Notes under the pieces: generated by a model
Told to the model about the DNA's origin: nothing
The model's input: the letters and a program-made list of their open reading frames with translations, nothing else
Databases searched by the model: none
In this document: piece after piece, positions 45,301-48,707 of the stretch
How positions within the stretch are numbered: the stretch's first letter is position 1
How the letters are laid out: each line of letters begins with the position of its first letter
Source of the DNA: Achatina immaculata
Taxonomy: Eukaryota > Mollusca > Gastropoda > Stylommatophora > Achatinidae
NCBI GenBank assembly: GCA_009760885.1
Contig: CM019693.1
Coordinates: forward strand, 42,557,433-42,621,432
Direction: 5' to 3'
DNA length: 64,000 nt
Made by a program: the position numbers and the translations under genes

Positions 45301-46939
45301 ACAAACTTCACAACTCTGCTCATAAGAAAGGAACCAAAATGAAACTGGACTAAATTTTAATTTGTTTAATTACTATTCTCCCACTTTAGCCAAGTCACTG
45401 AAAGTTAAAGAAGTCAGTCTTTTATGTGTATCATAGAAAGGCAAGGAAGTCAAAGTTTTTTATGTACATCAAAAAACTACGGAGATTCGTGCTAACTTTT
45501 TCCTTGTTATTTTTGTACCCTCTTCACTCACTGAGAGTCATGAGTGTAGTGTAGTCCCAGTGATATTCCCCGTCTTCAACGGTTGTTCTCTCCCACCACC
45601 CCCAGTGCAGGAGTGTCAGTTCTGAACCTACAACCTTGTCAGGTATGAATTCTGGGAACTCCTTGGCTTGTTTCTAGAGAAGCATAGGACTTTTCTTTTA
45701 ACTCTTTCTGTGTCAACAGTTTACATATTTAGTTATTCAGATGTGAGGTCTGGACTTTTTGTTGAGTTCTTTGTTATGTTACATTTGGCTATCTACTTCT
45801 CTACTATTGTGGTTACTGGAGAACCAGGAAAATCTATCACTGTCTTGGTGGTTATTATTTTTCTGGCAGGTAAATCTATCACTGTCTTGGTGGTTATTTT
45901 TCTGGCAGGTAAATCTATCACTGTCTTGGTGGTTATTTTTCTGGCAGGTAAATCTATCACTGTCTTGGTGATTATTATTTTTCTGGCAGGTAAATCTATC
46001 ACCATCTCATTGGTTATTATTTTTCTGGCAGGTAAATCTATCACTGTTTCGTTGGCCATTATTTTTTGGCATGTAAATCTATCACTATCTCATTGGTTAT
46101 TATTTCTCTGTAAGGTAAATCTATCACTGTCTCACTGGTTATTATTTCTCTGGCAGGTAAAAAATATAATTATCTCAATGGTTACTATTTCTCTAACAGA
46201 TAAATCTATCATTTTCTCAATGGTTCTATTTCTCTGACATGTCAATCTATCATTGTCTCAGTGGTTCTTATTTCTCTGACAAGTAAATCTTATTACTTTT
46301 TCAGTTATTGGCACCGTCTTTCCTTAAGTCCCGTAGTTCTACAAATACTTCAGATTCACATGCATTCCTCTTCCACATATGAAGTAAAGAATCTAGTTCT
46401 ATAAATCTATTTCTAGATGCTTCTCATCAGTTAAGATGTCAACTTTATGTTTTTTAATCACGCAAAAACACCTTCTCTCCCTATTTTTTTCCTTTATTTT
46501 TCTTCATGTTTGTCAGGCATCGTCTTTAGATCATAGCTATTTTTTACTTTTCTCGTCATTTATTGCTTCTAGTGCATATTGCTAATTAGTTCGATGTCTT
46601 TTCCATATAATTTTTTTTTCTTGTCGGGCATTTAATCAGTAGTTTATGATAGACTGCGTCAAAAACATTGGTGCAGTCTTCAAAAAGAAAATAAAGCGAA
46701 CAAGTCCTGCCATAGTCTACCATTATATTTTCAATGTACATTTTAAATACTGAATATGGTCCCTGTTTTCCTACTGTCTAATACAAAAGATGTATTTTAT
46801 AGAAATTCGCAAGGAAACGTAAATATTACATATAAACAAAACTGTATTTGAGCGATAAATTAACTTACAGCCTGGCTACTATCTTATTCCGAAATCCTTG
46901 CGACTGCCAATCTTCTTGCATTCTGCTTGGGTCAGCCAT
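1..46939 (-). CDS. MED15: MED15, Mediator complex tail subunit 15 (gene span, 3' end cut by window)
   Basis: MED15 is the Mediator tail subunit that receives activator signals: its N-terminal KIX domain binds activators (SREBP in animals) and its C-terminus anchors it in Mediator, in the nucleus. I assembled exons by family resemblance, GT/AG sites and phase. Residues 1-67 are KIX (exons 1-3), about 68-266 an M/P/G/Q-rich linker with the family motif DPINALQNLAG in exon 4, about 267-352 the conserved SRYIEPLR and MKSLLDIL helices, about 370-402 the QPLLDAV...NHSLYRTF block, and about 403-461 an NLS-like SKKRKV followed by GEIARL...HLVCKL. All junctions from exon 1 to 14 match in phase. About 461 residues are placed and a total near 530-550 is likely. 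Vertebrate MED15 is longer because of polyglutamine tracts, which are absent here. Introns total over 40 kb and are packed with minisatellites and transposons. The penultimate exon was not located. Confidence 0.93.
525..760 (+). mobile_element. Degenerate SINE-like element
   Basis: GGTCCCGGCTTTGATTCTAC resembles a B box. Downstream are AACGGGTACTTGGGGTTTAC and a GCTGGTCTCCCTACC segment similar in layout to SINE bodies here. The A box is unclear. Confidence 0.3.
2788..3617 (+). mobile_element. 5'-truncated RTE-like LINE fragment
   Basis: Carries the 3' part of the reverse transcriptase ORF (YLNAKKTKLMTTD, FEYLGS, YACETWTLNK, GKRKRGRPR) with frameshifts; a residual open stretch is 3135-3482. 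The 3' end is a short (AATG)n-like tail. The target-site duplication ACCCACCAAT occurs at 2778-2787 and 3618-3627. It lies in the MED15 intron after exon 14. Confidence 0.88.
3974..4149 (-). CDS. MED15: MED15 exon 14 (NLS-like SKKRKV, GEIARL, HLVCKL)
   Basis: 176 bp, phase 2 to phase 1. It begins KASSPPPSKKRKVEE, a classical-looking basic nuclear signal (family: CTRKRRLED), then LIQGEIARLGCRFIVSVDP and AYHLVCKL, matching LQGEVARLDPKFLVNLDP and HLICKL. Acceptor ATCCTCAG, donor GTAAGT. Confidence 0.94.
5132..5420. repeat. 47-bp tandem repeat (about 6 copies), abutting MED15 exon 13 donor
   Basis: The unit includes TTGATAGCTGCAGTGTTAG and a CATCGGTCATTAACA segment. The last unit runs straight into the donor complement at 5419-5424. 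Confidence 0.88.
5425..5576 (-). CDS. MED15: MED15 exon 13 (QPLLDAV ... NHSLYRTF)
   Basis: 152 bp, phase 0 to phase 2. It contains HMCQPLLDAVAHFSAAPSLN and then HSLYRTFGPALEAYMGPPI, clear counterparts of YLCQPLLDAV and FNHSLYRTFVPAM. Acceptor TTTGCTCAG, donor GTAAGT. A 47-bp minisatellite begins within a few bases of the donor. Confidence 0.94.
5818..6950 (-). mobile_element. Degenerate mariner (Tc1/mariner, SETMAR-type) transposon
   Basis: About 1.13 kb flanked by TA/TA, with terminal inverted repeats of about 35 bp sharing TTCAGAAAGTA-TGCACCA and a T-rich run. The minus strand carries two transposase pieces. 6837-6610 is the N-terminal helix-turn-helix part. 6555-6112 is the catalytic part with VTGDEIW (first Asp), HHPQSPRRKK and FWDIEG (second Asp). 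Frames are broken between the pieces, and the region that should carry the third catalytic Asp is not recognisable before the C-terminal remnant. Inactive relic in MED15 intron 12. Confidence 0.9.
6112..6555 (-). pseudogene. mariner transposase, central catalytic fragment
   Basis: 147 codons open on the minus strand with the mariner hallmarks KIVTGDEIW, HFEPGTKRQS, HHPQSPRRKKF and VIAVFWDIEGVVLVDVM. The frame ends before the third Asp of the DD34D triad. The N-terminal piece is in a separate frame at 6610-6837, so this is not a functional gene. Confidence 0.88.
6951..7310. repeat. 43-bp tandem repeat (about 8.4 copies)
   Basis: The unit contains TTTGTGCTTTCTTTCAATCA and CCACATACTTATATAT, varying mainly at TCAC/TCTC. 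A diverged copy also precedes the mariner element at about 5771-5817, so the transposon sits at the edge of or within the array. Because 43 is not a multiple of 3, overlapping frames look open; these are not genes. Confidence 0.92.
7311..8084. other. MED15 intron 12, right part: nothing recognisable
   Basis: AT-rich intron. A short imperfect duplication (GAGATCAGTAGAGATCAAGACAACACTAAG-like) lies at about 7825-7930. No gene. Confidence 0.6.
8085..8133 (-). CDS. MED15: MED15 exon 12 (LEKCEQVL helix)
   Basis: 49 bp, phase 2 to phase 0, encoding RVPMVVLEKCEQVLMKM, matching the CPLKTLQKCEIALEKL region. Acceptor ACATTCAG, donor GTGAGT. Too short to be seen by ORF length. Confidence 0.9.
8281..10400. 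repeat. Tandem duplication of about 1.05 kb
   Basis: Copies 8281-9329 and 9330-10400 are nearly identical, differing mainly in CT/GT microsatellite and poly-T lengths (for example at 8338-8375 and 9388-9440). A 99-codon open frame is present in both, but its conservation is fully explained by recent duplication. I assign no gene. In MED15 intron 11. Confidence 0.93.
10832..10895 (-). CDS. MED15: MED15 exon 11 (MKSLLDIL)
   Basis: 64 bp, phase 1 to phase 2, encoding ESKKSHKKMKSLLDILSNPK. It corresponds to KMKSLLDILTDPSKR of the family. Acceptor TGTGTTCCAG, donor GTATCT. Confidence 0.93.
11011..11345. repeat. 62-bp tandem repeat (about 5 copies)
   Basis: The unit contains TTAGTAGATTTCTTCCTCAA, TTGACCACTTGACCACA and TTTAGGTAGGTTTCAG. 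In MED15 intron 10. Confidence 0.9.
11872..13140. repeat. 42-bp tandem repeat (about 30 copies), beside MED15 exon 10
   Basis: The unit has CGTACAGACGACCAACGTTA then CTCGCAAACGTTTCTAATCTTC. Edge units carry GTGTACAGACAACCAACATT; central units carry CpG variants. 42 is a multiple of 3, so frames stay open on both strands (14-residue units). About 20 bp separate it from the exon 10 donor. A poly-A interruption lies near 12028-12041. Confidence 0.95.
13161..13304 (-). CDS. MED15: MED15 exon 10 (YIEPLR helix)
   Basis: 144 bp, phase 1 to phase 1. It contains EEIEYMRKLEKLSRYIEPLR, the hallmark -YL-KL-QLSKYIEPLR- of MED15, which starts the Mediator-association region. Acceptor TTTTTCTTAG, donor GTAACG. 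The frame does not stop at the donor: it remains open through about 1.1 kb of the adjacent 42-bp array (see finding). Confidence 0.94.
13328..13530. repeat. 51-bp tandem repeat (4 copies), beside MED15 exon 10 acceptor
   Basis: The unit contains AACCTAGGTTTAGATTCTGG and CTTATGTTTACTATTATTTT. It begins about 24 bp from the acceptor of exon 10. Confidence 0.9.
13654..14599 (-). mobile_element. 5'-truncated non-LTR retrotransposon fragment (second LINE family)
   Basis: The minus strand has a 239-codon open stretch (14384-13665) with LNIKKTETMVIS, FKYLGAVITSDG, ILLYGSESWT and GRRSRGRPR; further 5' sequence encodes an RYADDTVLIAEN-type catalytic motif around 14430. It ends in a (CAT)n tail, with target-site duplication GCTATCACT at 13645-13653 and 14600-14608. 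In MED15 intron 9. Confidence 0.9.
14775..14972. repeat. 24/25-bp tandem repeat, first array
   Basis: The unit is TATACAGCTACTAGCACGCTG plus TT(T), about 8 copies, with CACACTG/AACACTG variants at the left edge. Confidence 0.9.
15206..15734 (+). mobile_element. 5'-truncated RTE-like LINE fragment (copy in first duplicate)
   Basis: Same family as 49550-51000; only the C-terminal RT end (open 15419-15730, ILQELNIEEGWLVKRIKERK and GKRKRGRPK) plus an AATGAATGA tail. AGGTAGG flanks both sides (15199-15205, 15735-15741). Confidence 0.88.
16104..16495. repeat. 24/25-bp tandem repeat, second array
   Basis: Same unit as 14775-14972, about 16 copies, in the second duplicate. Confidence 0.9.
16512..17005 (-). 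mobile_element. Young 5'-truncated RTE-like LINE insertion, present in only one duplicate
   Basis: A 494-bp insert in minus orientation, starting CATTCATTCATTC (complement of the family tail) and truncated near the RT segment CTGTGGAGAGG. It is flanked by ACTCCCTACT at 16502-16511 and 17006-17015. The sister duplicate has a single ACTCCCTACT at about 14983 with no insert. Sequence is nearly identical to 50510-51000. Confidence 0.92.
17230..17758 (+). mobile_element. 5'-truncated RTE-like LINE fragment (copy in second duplicate)
   Basis: Essentially identical to 15206-15734, offset 2024 bp with the same AGGTAGG flanks. It was copied by segmental duplication rather than by a second insertion. 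Confidence 0.88.
17938..19045. repeat. 44-bp tandem repeat (about 25 copies)
   Basis: The unit is CATGAACTGTCCTGATTCTG plus TGAAAACCTTGGTGCTCTAA and CAAG, with C/T and GGTGC/GCCAT variants interleaved. In MED15 intron 9. Confidence 0.95.
19046..19539. other. MED15 intron 9, between arrays: nothing recognisable
   Basis: Unremarkable AT-rich sequence between the 44-bp and 27-bp arrays. Confidence 0.6.
19540..20352. repeat. 27-bp tandem repeat (about 30 copies)
   Basis: The unit is TCACTACAAGTTTTACTGTA plus CTTGTTA. The left block has TTTTCTCTACCTG variants. 27 is a multiple of 3, which explains the long open frames on both strands; I do not call a gene. Confidence 0.95.
20384..20548. repeat. 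53-bp tandem repeat (3 copies), beside MED15 exon 9 donor
   Basis: The unit contains AACAGTATTCATGTGTTCAG and ATCATCTCCTGAACACTGC. It ends about 27 bp from the exon 9 donor. Confidence 0.88.
20576..20676 (-). CDS. MED15: MED15 exon 9 (S/P/M-rich linker)
   Basis: 101 bp, phase 2 to phase 1. It encodes GSPMTMLPSPHSLTMMQSPS, then VRMGVPSPNMLHTP; the VPSPG/N-L-TP pattern corresponds to the SVPSPGPLNTP stretch of animal MED15. Acceptor TTGAATAG, donor GTAGGT. Confidence 0.88.
20677..21815. other. MED15 intron 8: no gene seen
   Basis: AT-rich, with a short (TA)n tract at about 21070-21088. No repeat family recognised. Confidence 0.6.
21816..21874 (-). CDS. MED15: MED15 exon 8 (linker)
   Basis: 59 bp, phase 0 to phase 2, encoding VRDVVGMQGPGMPIQSPAQ. 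Acceptor TTTCACTCAG, donor GTGAGA. The intron side of the acceptor merges directly into a 57-60-bp minisatellite (21885-22215) whose units carry a similar pyrimidine tract. The exon frame stays open into that array. Confidence 0.82.
21885..22215. repeat. 57-60-bp tandem repeat (about 5.5 copies), beside MED15 exon 8 acceptor
   Basis: The unit contains GGAAATGATGCAGCTGTTCT, AGGCACATATTACATGTTAG and AAGAAGATGTAAAACAA. Its complement supplies the TCATTTCCTTGTTTCAC pyrimidine tract next to the exon 8 acceptor. Confidence 0.9.
22640..22705 (-). CDS. MED15: MED15 exon 7 (linker)
   Basis: 66 bp, phase 0 to phase 0 (22 codons), beginning MNYPGPARAMVPMNIQGQQ. Acceptor CTGACTTCAG, donor GTAAGT. Also symmetrical and skippable. 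Confidence 0.82.
22820..22975. repeat. Dispersed intronic repeat, copy 1 of 2
   Basis: About 150 bp from GTTCTACATGCACAGCCTT through GTTACCAGGCATG to CACACAGC-like sequence, matched at 25765-25910 with a few percent differences. Unknown type. Confidence 0.75.
22976..24729. other. MED15 intron 6, middle part: no gene seen
   Basis: Contains a small CpG-bearing palindrome GTCGCCCTAGCGAC near 23060 and (TA)n tracts. Possible LINE debris, but no supported feature. Confidence 0.55.
24730..25045 (-). mobile_element. Decayed LINE 3' fragment
   Basis: Minus-strand remnants of an RT C-terminus resembling the 13654-14599 family: the parallels include the CAGCATTCTTCTAAGAAAGC segment against ACATTCTTCTAATAAACCAC, both followed by CACATxTCTG. 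No open frame remains. Confidence 0.5.
25301..25381 (-). CDS. MED15: MED15 exon 6 (linker)
   Basis: 81 bp, phase 0 to phase 0 (27 codons), beginning RHDAFMVTSPQSMVGVPGQP. Acceptor ATTTTCCAG, donor GTAAGT. Being symmetrical it could be skipped without frame change. Confidence 0.85.
25555..25679 (-). CDS. MED15: MED15 exon 5 (M/P/Q-rich linker)
   Basis: 125 bp, phase 1 to phase 0. It encodes GGMMPTMQGMGGPGNQAPPQ followed by a M/Q/H/R-rich stretch ending RPPQLL. Acceptor TCTGCTGTAG, donor GTATGT. Low complexity but in phase with both neighbours. Confidence 0.85.
25765..25910. repeat. Dispersed intronic repeat, copy 2 of 2
   Basis: Direct-orientation copy of 22820-22975, in MED15 intron 4 rather than intron 6. 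Shared core: AACTATAACATATGATGGCA. Confidence 0.75.
26435..26599 (-). CDS. MED15: MED15 exon 4 (start of linker, DPINALQNLAG motif)
   Basis: 165 bp, phase 1 to phase 1. It encodes DKDKKMGQPGMV, then an M/G-rich stretch and QDQDPINALQNLAGQGSG, matching the conserved DPMNALQ-L-G motif just after KIX in animal MED15. Acceptor ATTATTTTAG, donor GTGGGT. Its phase-1 acceptor can also receive the internal promoter exons at 28129-28210 and 29846-29927. Confidence 0.93.
26775..27220. repeat. 47-bp tandem repeat (about 9 copies)
   Basis: The unit is ACTTTTCCCTCACAGAATAG plus TTTTCATGACAGCACTGC and TTCTCTCAA. About 180 bp upstream of MED15 exon 4, in intron 3. Confidence 0.93.
28129..28210 (-). CDS. 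Candidate alternative first exon of MED15 giving a KIX-less protein (copy A)
   Basis: An ATG at 28210, with an in-frame TGA directly upstream, opens 27 codons (MANPRIKMDLSEVGSLPAMA, then GQPILTE) and ends in phase 1 at donor GTACCT. Phase 1 is what MED15 exon 4 (26599) accepts, so splicing would give ...ILTE-DKDKKMGQP... with no KIX domain. The upstream side lacks a pyrimidine tract, so it does not look like an internal exon. It lies in CpG-rich DNA with a GCCATCTTG (YY1-type) motif about 280 bp upstream. Inferred from phase, strand and context; no transcript evidence. It could instead be the first exon of a nested unknown gene. Confidence 0.55.
28211..28680 (-). promoter_or_regulatory. CpG-rich promoter-like segment upstream of alternative exon A
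   Basis: In this otherwise CpG-poor AT-rich window, the bases around 27940-28600 are dense in CpG (ACGCGATT, GACGAGCGC, ACGCGCCGGC). GCCATCTTG at 28491-28499 matches the YY1 core seen near starts of CpG-type promoters. No TATA box is evident. The function is inferred from composition and position. Confidence 0.45.
29846..29927 (-). CDS. Candidate alternative first exon of MED15 (copy B, in 1717-bp duplicate)
   Basis: Near-identical copy of the exon at 28129-28210, offset exactly 1717 bp. One base change replaces Val13 by Glu (SEVGS becomes SEEGS). Start, donor and phase are preserved. If transcribed from its own promoter it would splice to the same MED15 exon 4, unless the nearer copy intervenes. 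Confidence 0.45.
29928..30400 (-). promoter_or_regulatory. CpG-rich promoter-like segment upstream of alternative exon B
   Basis: Duplicate of the segment at 28211-28680, including the GCCATCTTG motif at 30208-30216. Only scattered substitutions and a short TG/CT length change separate the copies. Confidence 0.4.
31349..34365. repeat. 38-bp minisatellite, about 3 kb (about 79 copies) with higher-order structure
   Basis: The unit is GCCGCTGTAACTAGCTCCTA plus CCAGGTACTGGAGAAATA, with TCCT/TCAT, TACC/TCCC and GTACTG/GGACTG variants. Rare variants (TGAAGAAATAACTAG at 32891 and 33640; TGTGACTAG near 33240 and 33989) recur at 749 bp, showing a higher-order repeat. Confidence 0.96.
34840..37320. 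repeat. Tandem duplication of about 1.24 kb
   Basis: Copies 34840-36081 and 36082-37320 begin TAATCTAGACTGACAGTATA and end ACTTCTATAAATT. They are nearly identical apart from microsatellite lengths. No gene seen. In MED15 intron 3. Confidence 0.94.
37935..38435. repeat. 38-bp A-rich tandem repeat (about 13 copies)
   Basis: The unit is AACAAATGAGAAATAAAGGG plus ATATTAACAGTAAAAAA. In MED15 intron 3. Confidence 0.93.
38915..39015 (-). mobile_element. LINE or SINE 3' tail fragment
   Basis: The minus strand reads ...GGGCAGAATGTAAGACGGGC... AAATAAAGATTATTCATTC and a (CATT)n run, the form of a retroposon 3' end with tetranucleotide tail. A related piece lies at 34565-34605. Confidence 0.45.
39303..39570. 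repeat. (GA)n / (GAGAGG)n microsatellite
   Basis: Nearly pure purine tract on the plus strand with interspersed AGGGAGGGTGAGAGGAGGA blocks, 40 bp from MED15 exon 3. Confidence 0.95.
39612..39654 (-). CDS. MED15: MED15 exon 3 (KIX helix 3)
   Basis: 43 bp, phase 0 to phase 1. It encodes DEYLDLVARVLLTV, the last KIX helix; the DEYL-LVAR core is diagnostic of MED15. Acceptor is CTGTTCCAG, donor GTGAGC. It is separated from exon 4 by 13 kb of intron. Confidence 0.93.
39655..41009. other. MED15 intron 2, left part: no gene seen
   Basis: AT-rich. A weak repeated module with ATCTCTGCTCCACAAAGAA occurs at about 40690-40825. Confidence 0.55.
41010..41630. repeat. Interspersed repeat, copy 1
   Basis: It shares ordered landmarks with 53560-55735: TCTACCACCAAAAC, GATCCTACTGAATTTAC, TTGGACTTTCTCAC, ACTTCAGCATTTTGTGG, ACCTCTAGAGC-GAGGT. 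No coding potential; type unknown (SINE-like composite or non-autonomous DNA element). In MED15 intron 2. Confidence 0.75.
42038..42792 (+). mobile_element. 5'-truncated non-LTR retrotransposon fragment (third LINE type)
   Basis: A 250-codon open stretch (42027-42779) encodes an RT C-terminus: GLKINVGKTKLM, EFVYLGSRVV, VLLYGSECWK, RRWRWLEHVLRM and KGRPKETWRR, diverged from the RTE-like family elsewhere. It is flanked by a 12-bp duplication ATTGTACACCAC (42026-42037, 42793-42804). In MED15 intron 2. Confidence 0.9.
42870..44477 (+). mobile_element. RTE-like LINE, 5'-truncated, reading frame broken
   Basis: Carries most of the RT domain: NGKSPGCDEITAELIKAG, FIDYSKASDCVQH, GVRQGCILSP and the catalytic RYADDTVLLS. 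Frames are interrupted at about 43215, 43595 and 44160. Target-site duplication GTTAGAACAT at 42860-42869 and 44478-44487. Same family as 49550-51000. Confidence 0.92.
44625..44795. repeat. Irregular short tandem repeat
   Basis: Repeats of ACAAACCAGTGATAGAGGAT / GAACCAATGATAACA modules of about 17-36 bp, beside MED15 exon 2 in intron 2. Confidence 0.75.
44939..45026 (-). CDS. MED15: MED15 exon 2 (KIX)
   Basis: 88 bp, entered in phase 2 and left in phase 0, with acceptor TTAACTTCAG and donor GTAAAG. It encodes the middle of KIX, including the pattern S-I-E-M-E-E-R-V-F-N-K-A-R-T-R, which corresponds to the MES-VF-KAKTR segment of animal MED15. The exon length (88) and both phases are identical to exon 2 of the plus-strand KIX gene at 49081-49168. 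Confidence 0.92.
45825..46290. repeat. 39-42-bp tandem repeat (about 11 copies)
   Basis: The unit contains GGTAAATCTATCACTGTCTT and GGTGGTTATTATTTTTCTGG, decaying rightward. In MED15 intron 1. Confidence 0.92.
46869..46939 (-). CDS. MED15: MED15 exon 1 (start codon, KIX helix 1)
   Basis: The exon begins with ATG at 46939 and encodes MADPSRMQEDWQSQGF followed by RNKIVAR, ending in phase 2 at donor GTAAGT (46868-46863). The DW...F(R)..(I/V)V pattern is the first KIX helix of the Mediator tail subunit. The sequence around the ATG (AAAATGGCTG) resembles a YY1 site, common at the 5' ends of broadly expressed genes; whether it is used is unknown. The next exon completes the split codon as Leu. Confidence 0.9.
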
Positions 46940-48579
46940 TTTGAATGAAATATCCGGTTGTGCCCCTTTGAGTTTTTCTCATTTCAATAGACAGACAAAA
47001 ATTGCAAGGATGCACAGATAATAAGTGGATGAAATATTGAGAGATTGAAAGTGATAGAAACAGCCATGAAATTAGGTTTCAGTAGGATGATGTTAAGCAA
47101 AACGTGCAACGGCCGATATTTGTGTCCGCTTTAAAACCGTCCAATATGATGCAGTATGCACTTTTTAAAAGTAAAGAAAATAATCAGAACAAATAGAAAA
47201 GGAACTTTATGTGGGTAAAACAACATTTGCTTTTTTGTTTTAATGTTTTTTTTTACATGGATTACTCGAAGCATATCATCCTAGAGGGATATAATGAGGA
47301 AATTTTGACTTACACAATGACACGCCATTTCTAGCTAGTAGAATGAGTAAAACGTGGAGTAAAATGTGCTGTGAGACCTCACATGTTAACGGCATGACAA
47401 GAACAATTATAAAGCAACATATAACTGTGTATACCGAAGGATAGAATGAGAAAGAGAATGAAGAAAGTTGAGATTTGTTCTGTTGTGTCATAGCACTCCA
47501 AGACGCAGCTTCTTGCAGGTTACAGCTAAGTGCTTCATTTTTTATATTTGTTATTTTTTTTCCCATTCTTATATATTGTATATCATCGATATGGATTTAC
47601 ATTTTCTCGTCTCTTCTTATCTCTTTGTCCTTTATGTTTTTGTATGGTTAAGGTGTAAACCGACATGTAGCAACTATGTGCTCGTTAATTAATAAAAATA
47701 TTACTTGTGTTTTAAATAGTCTTACATTTGTTAGAGATGAAAGAGACGGCGACTGTGGTAAAATTGGGTTCTAATAATAAAAGTAGACAGAGGTATAAGG
47801 TTCTGTTTAAAAAAAAAAAACAAAGAAGAAGAAGAAATTAAGCAGAAACGCAAATGGCAGAAAATAAGAAAGTAAGATGAGAATGGATAAATGAAGAACC
47901 TACAACATCTAATATTTCGGCGTGAGCCTTTTTCAAGGATTACATACAAGACAATACAACACATTTAAAAAAAACGGAAAATAGTTGATAATTTTAGCCT
48001 TTTTGGTCTCTTCCTGCTTTGAAAGACGATTCAACCATTTTCCTTTTTTATGTATTGTGTTGTCTTTTTTGTAATCCCTGAAAAACCCTCACGCTGAAAT
48101 AGTGGATGCTGTCATTTATACGTTCTCATCTTCTTTATTTTCTGCCATTTGTGTTTCTGCACAATTTCCTGTGTCGTTTTATAAAACTGGACCATACACT
48201 ATTAAATTCCTGTGTTGTTTTGTAAAACTGAATCATACATTTCTATCTACATTTATTACATTTTGTTACCACTGCTACTACTCGACTCTGGTGACATCGT
48301 TCATGTTTCTATACTTATATATTTACCCCCCCCCCAACCCCCTTTCCAAATCGTGTTACAGTGATGATCCTAGGTATCCACGGGGAAACTTTTTGTATTG
48401 ACTACATAGTGCATATCCACATGAGTTTGAACAAAACTGATTCAATAAAGCATTTTTAAAAATAATACATCTCATATCCAAGTCAGTTGTCTTGCTTTTT
48501 ACTATACAGCGTTCTTTGCCGCTTCATTATTTCGCTTTTCTTTCTCCATTTTGTAATTTAGTCGTACCTTCATCCAAAT
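46940..48579. promoter_or_regulatory. Divergent intergenic region between MED15 and the KIX-only gene
   Basis: 1.64 kb separates the two start codons, so promoters of both genes must lie here or in non-coding first exons. I see no TATA box at a convincing distance. The core is occupied by the foldback element at 47757-48290. The segment is AT-rich with no CpG cluster. Confidence 0.5.
47757..48290. repeat. Foldback (inverted-repeat) element
   Basis: Arms of roughly 230-250 bp face each other around a spacer of about 40 bp (near 47990-48035). Left landmarks AAATGGCAGAAAATAA, CGGCGTGAGCCTTTTTCA and TACAAGACAATACAAC reappear as reverse complements on the right with scattered mismatches (about 80% by eye). 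No coding sequence. Probably a MITE-like or foldback transposon. Confidence 0.75.
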
Positions 48580-48707
48580 ATGGCAGACTCGAATGTCACG
48601 GAGGCAAAAACCTCTGAAGAAACAGAGGAAAGACAAAAGACTGAAGAAGCGCCAGAGTCGGACGACTGGAAAACTGAGAAATATAGGAGTAAAGTTGTGG
48701 AACGCAT
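48580..48707 (+). CDS. KIX-only gene exon 1
   Basis: 128 bp, ATG to phase 2, donor GTAAGT. It encodes MADSNVTEAKTSEETEERQK and ends DDWKTEKYRSKVVER. The DW..E.YR.KVVER part parallels DWQSQGFRNKIVAR of MED15 exon 1; both proteins start MAD. Confidence 0.87.
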
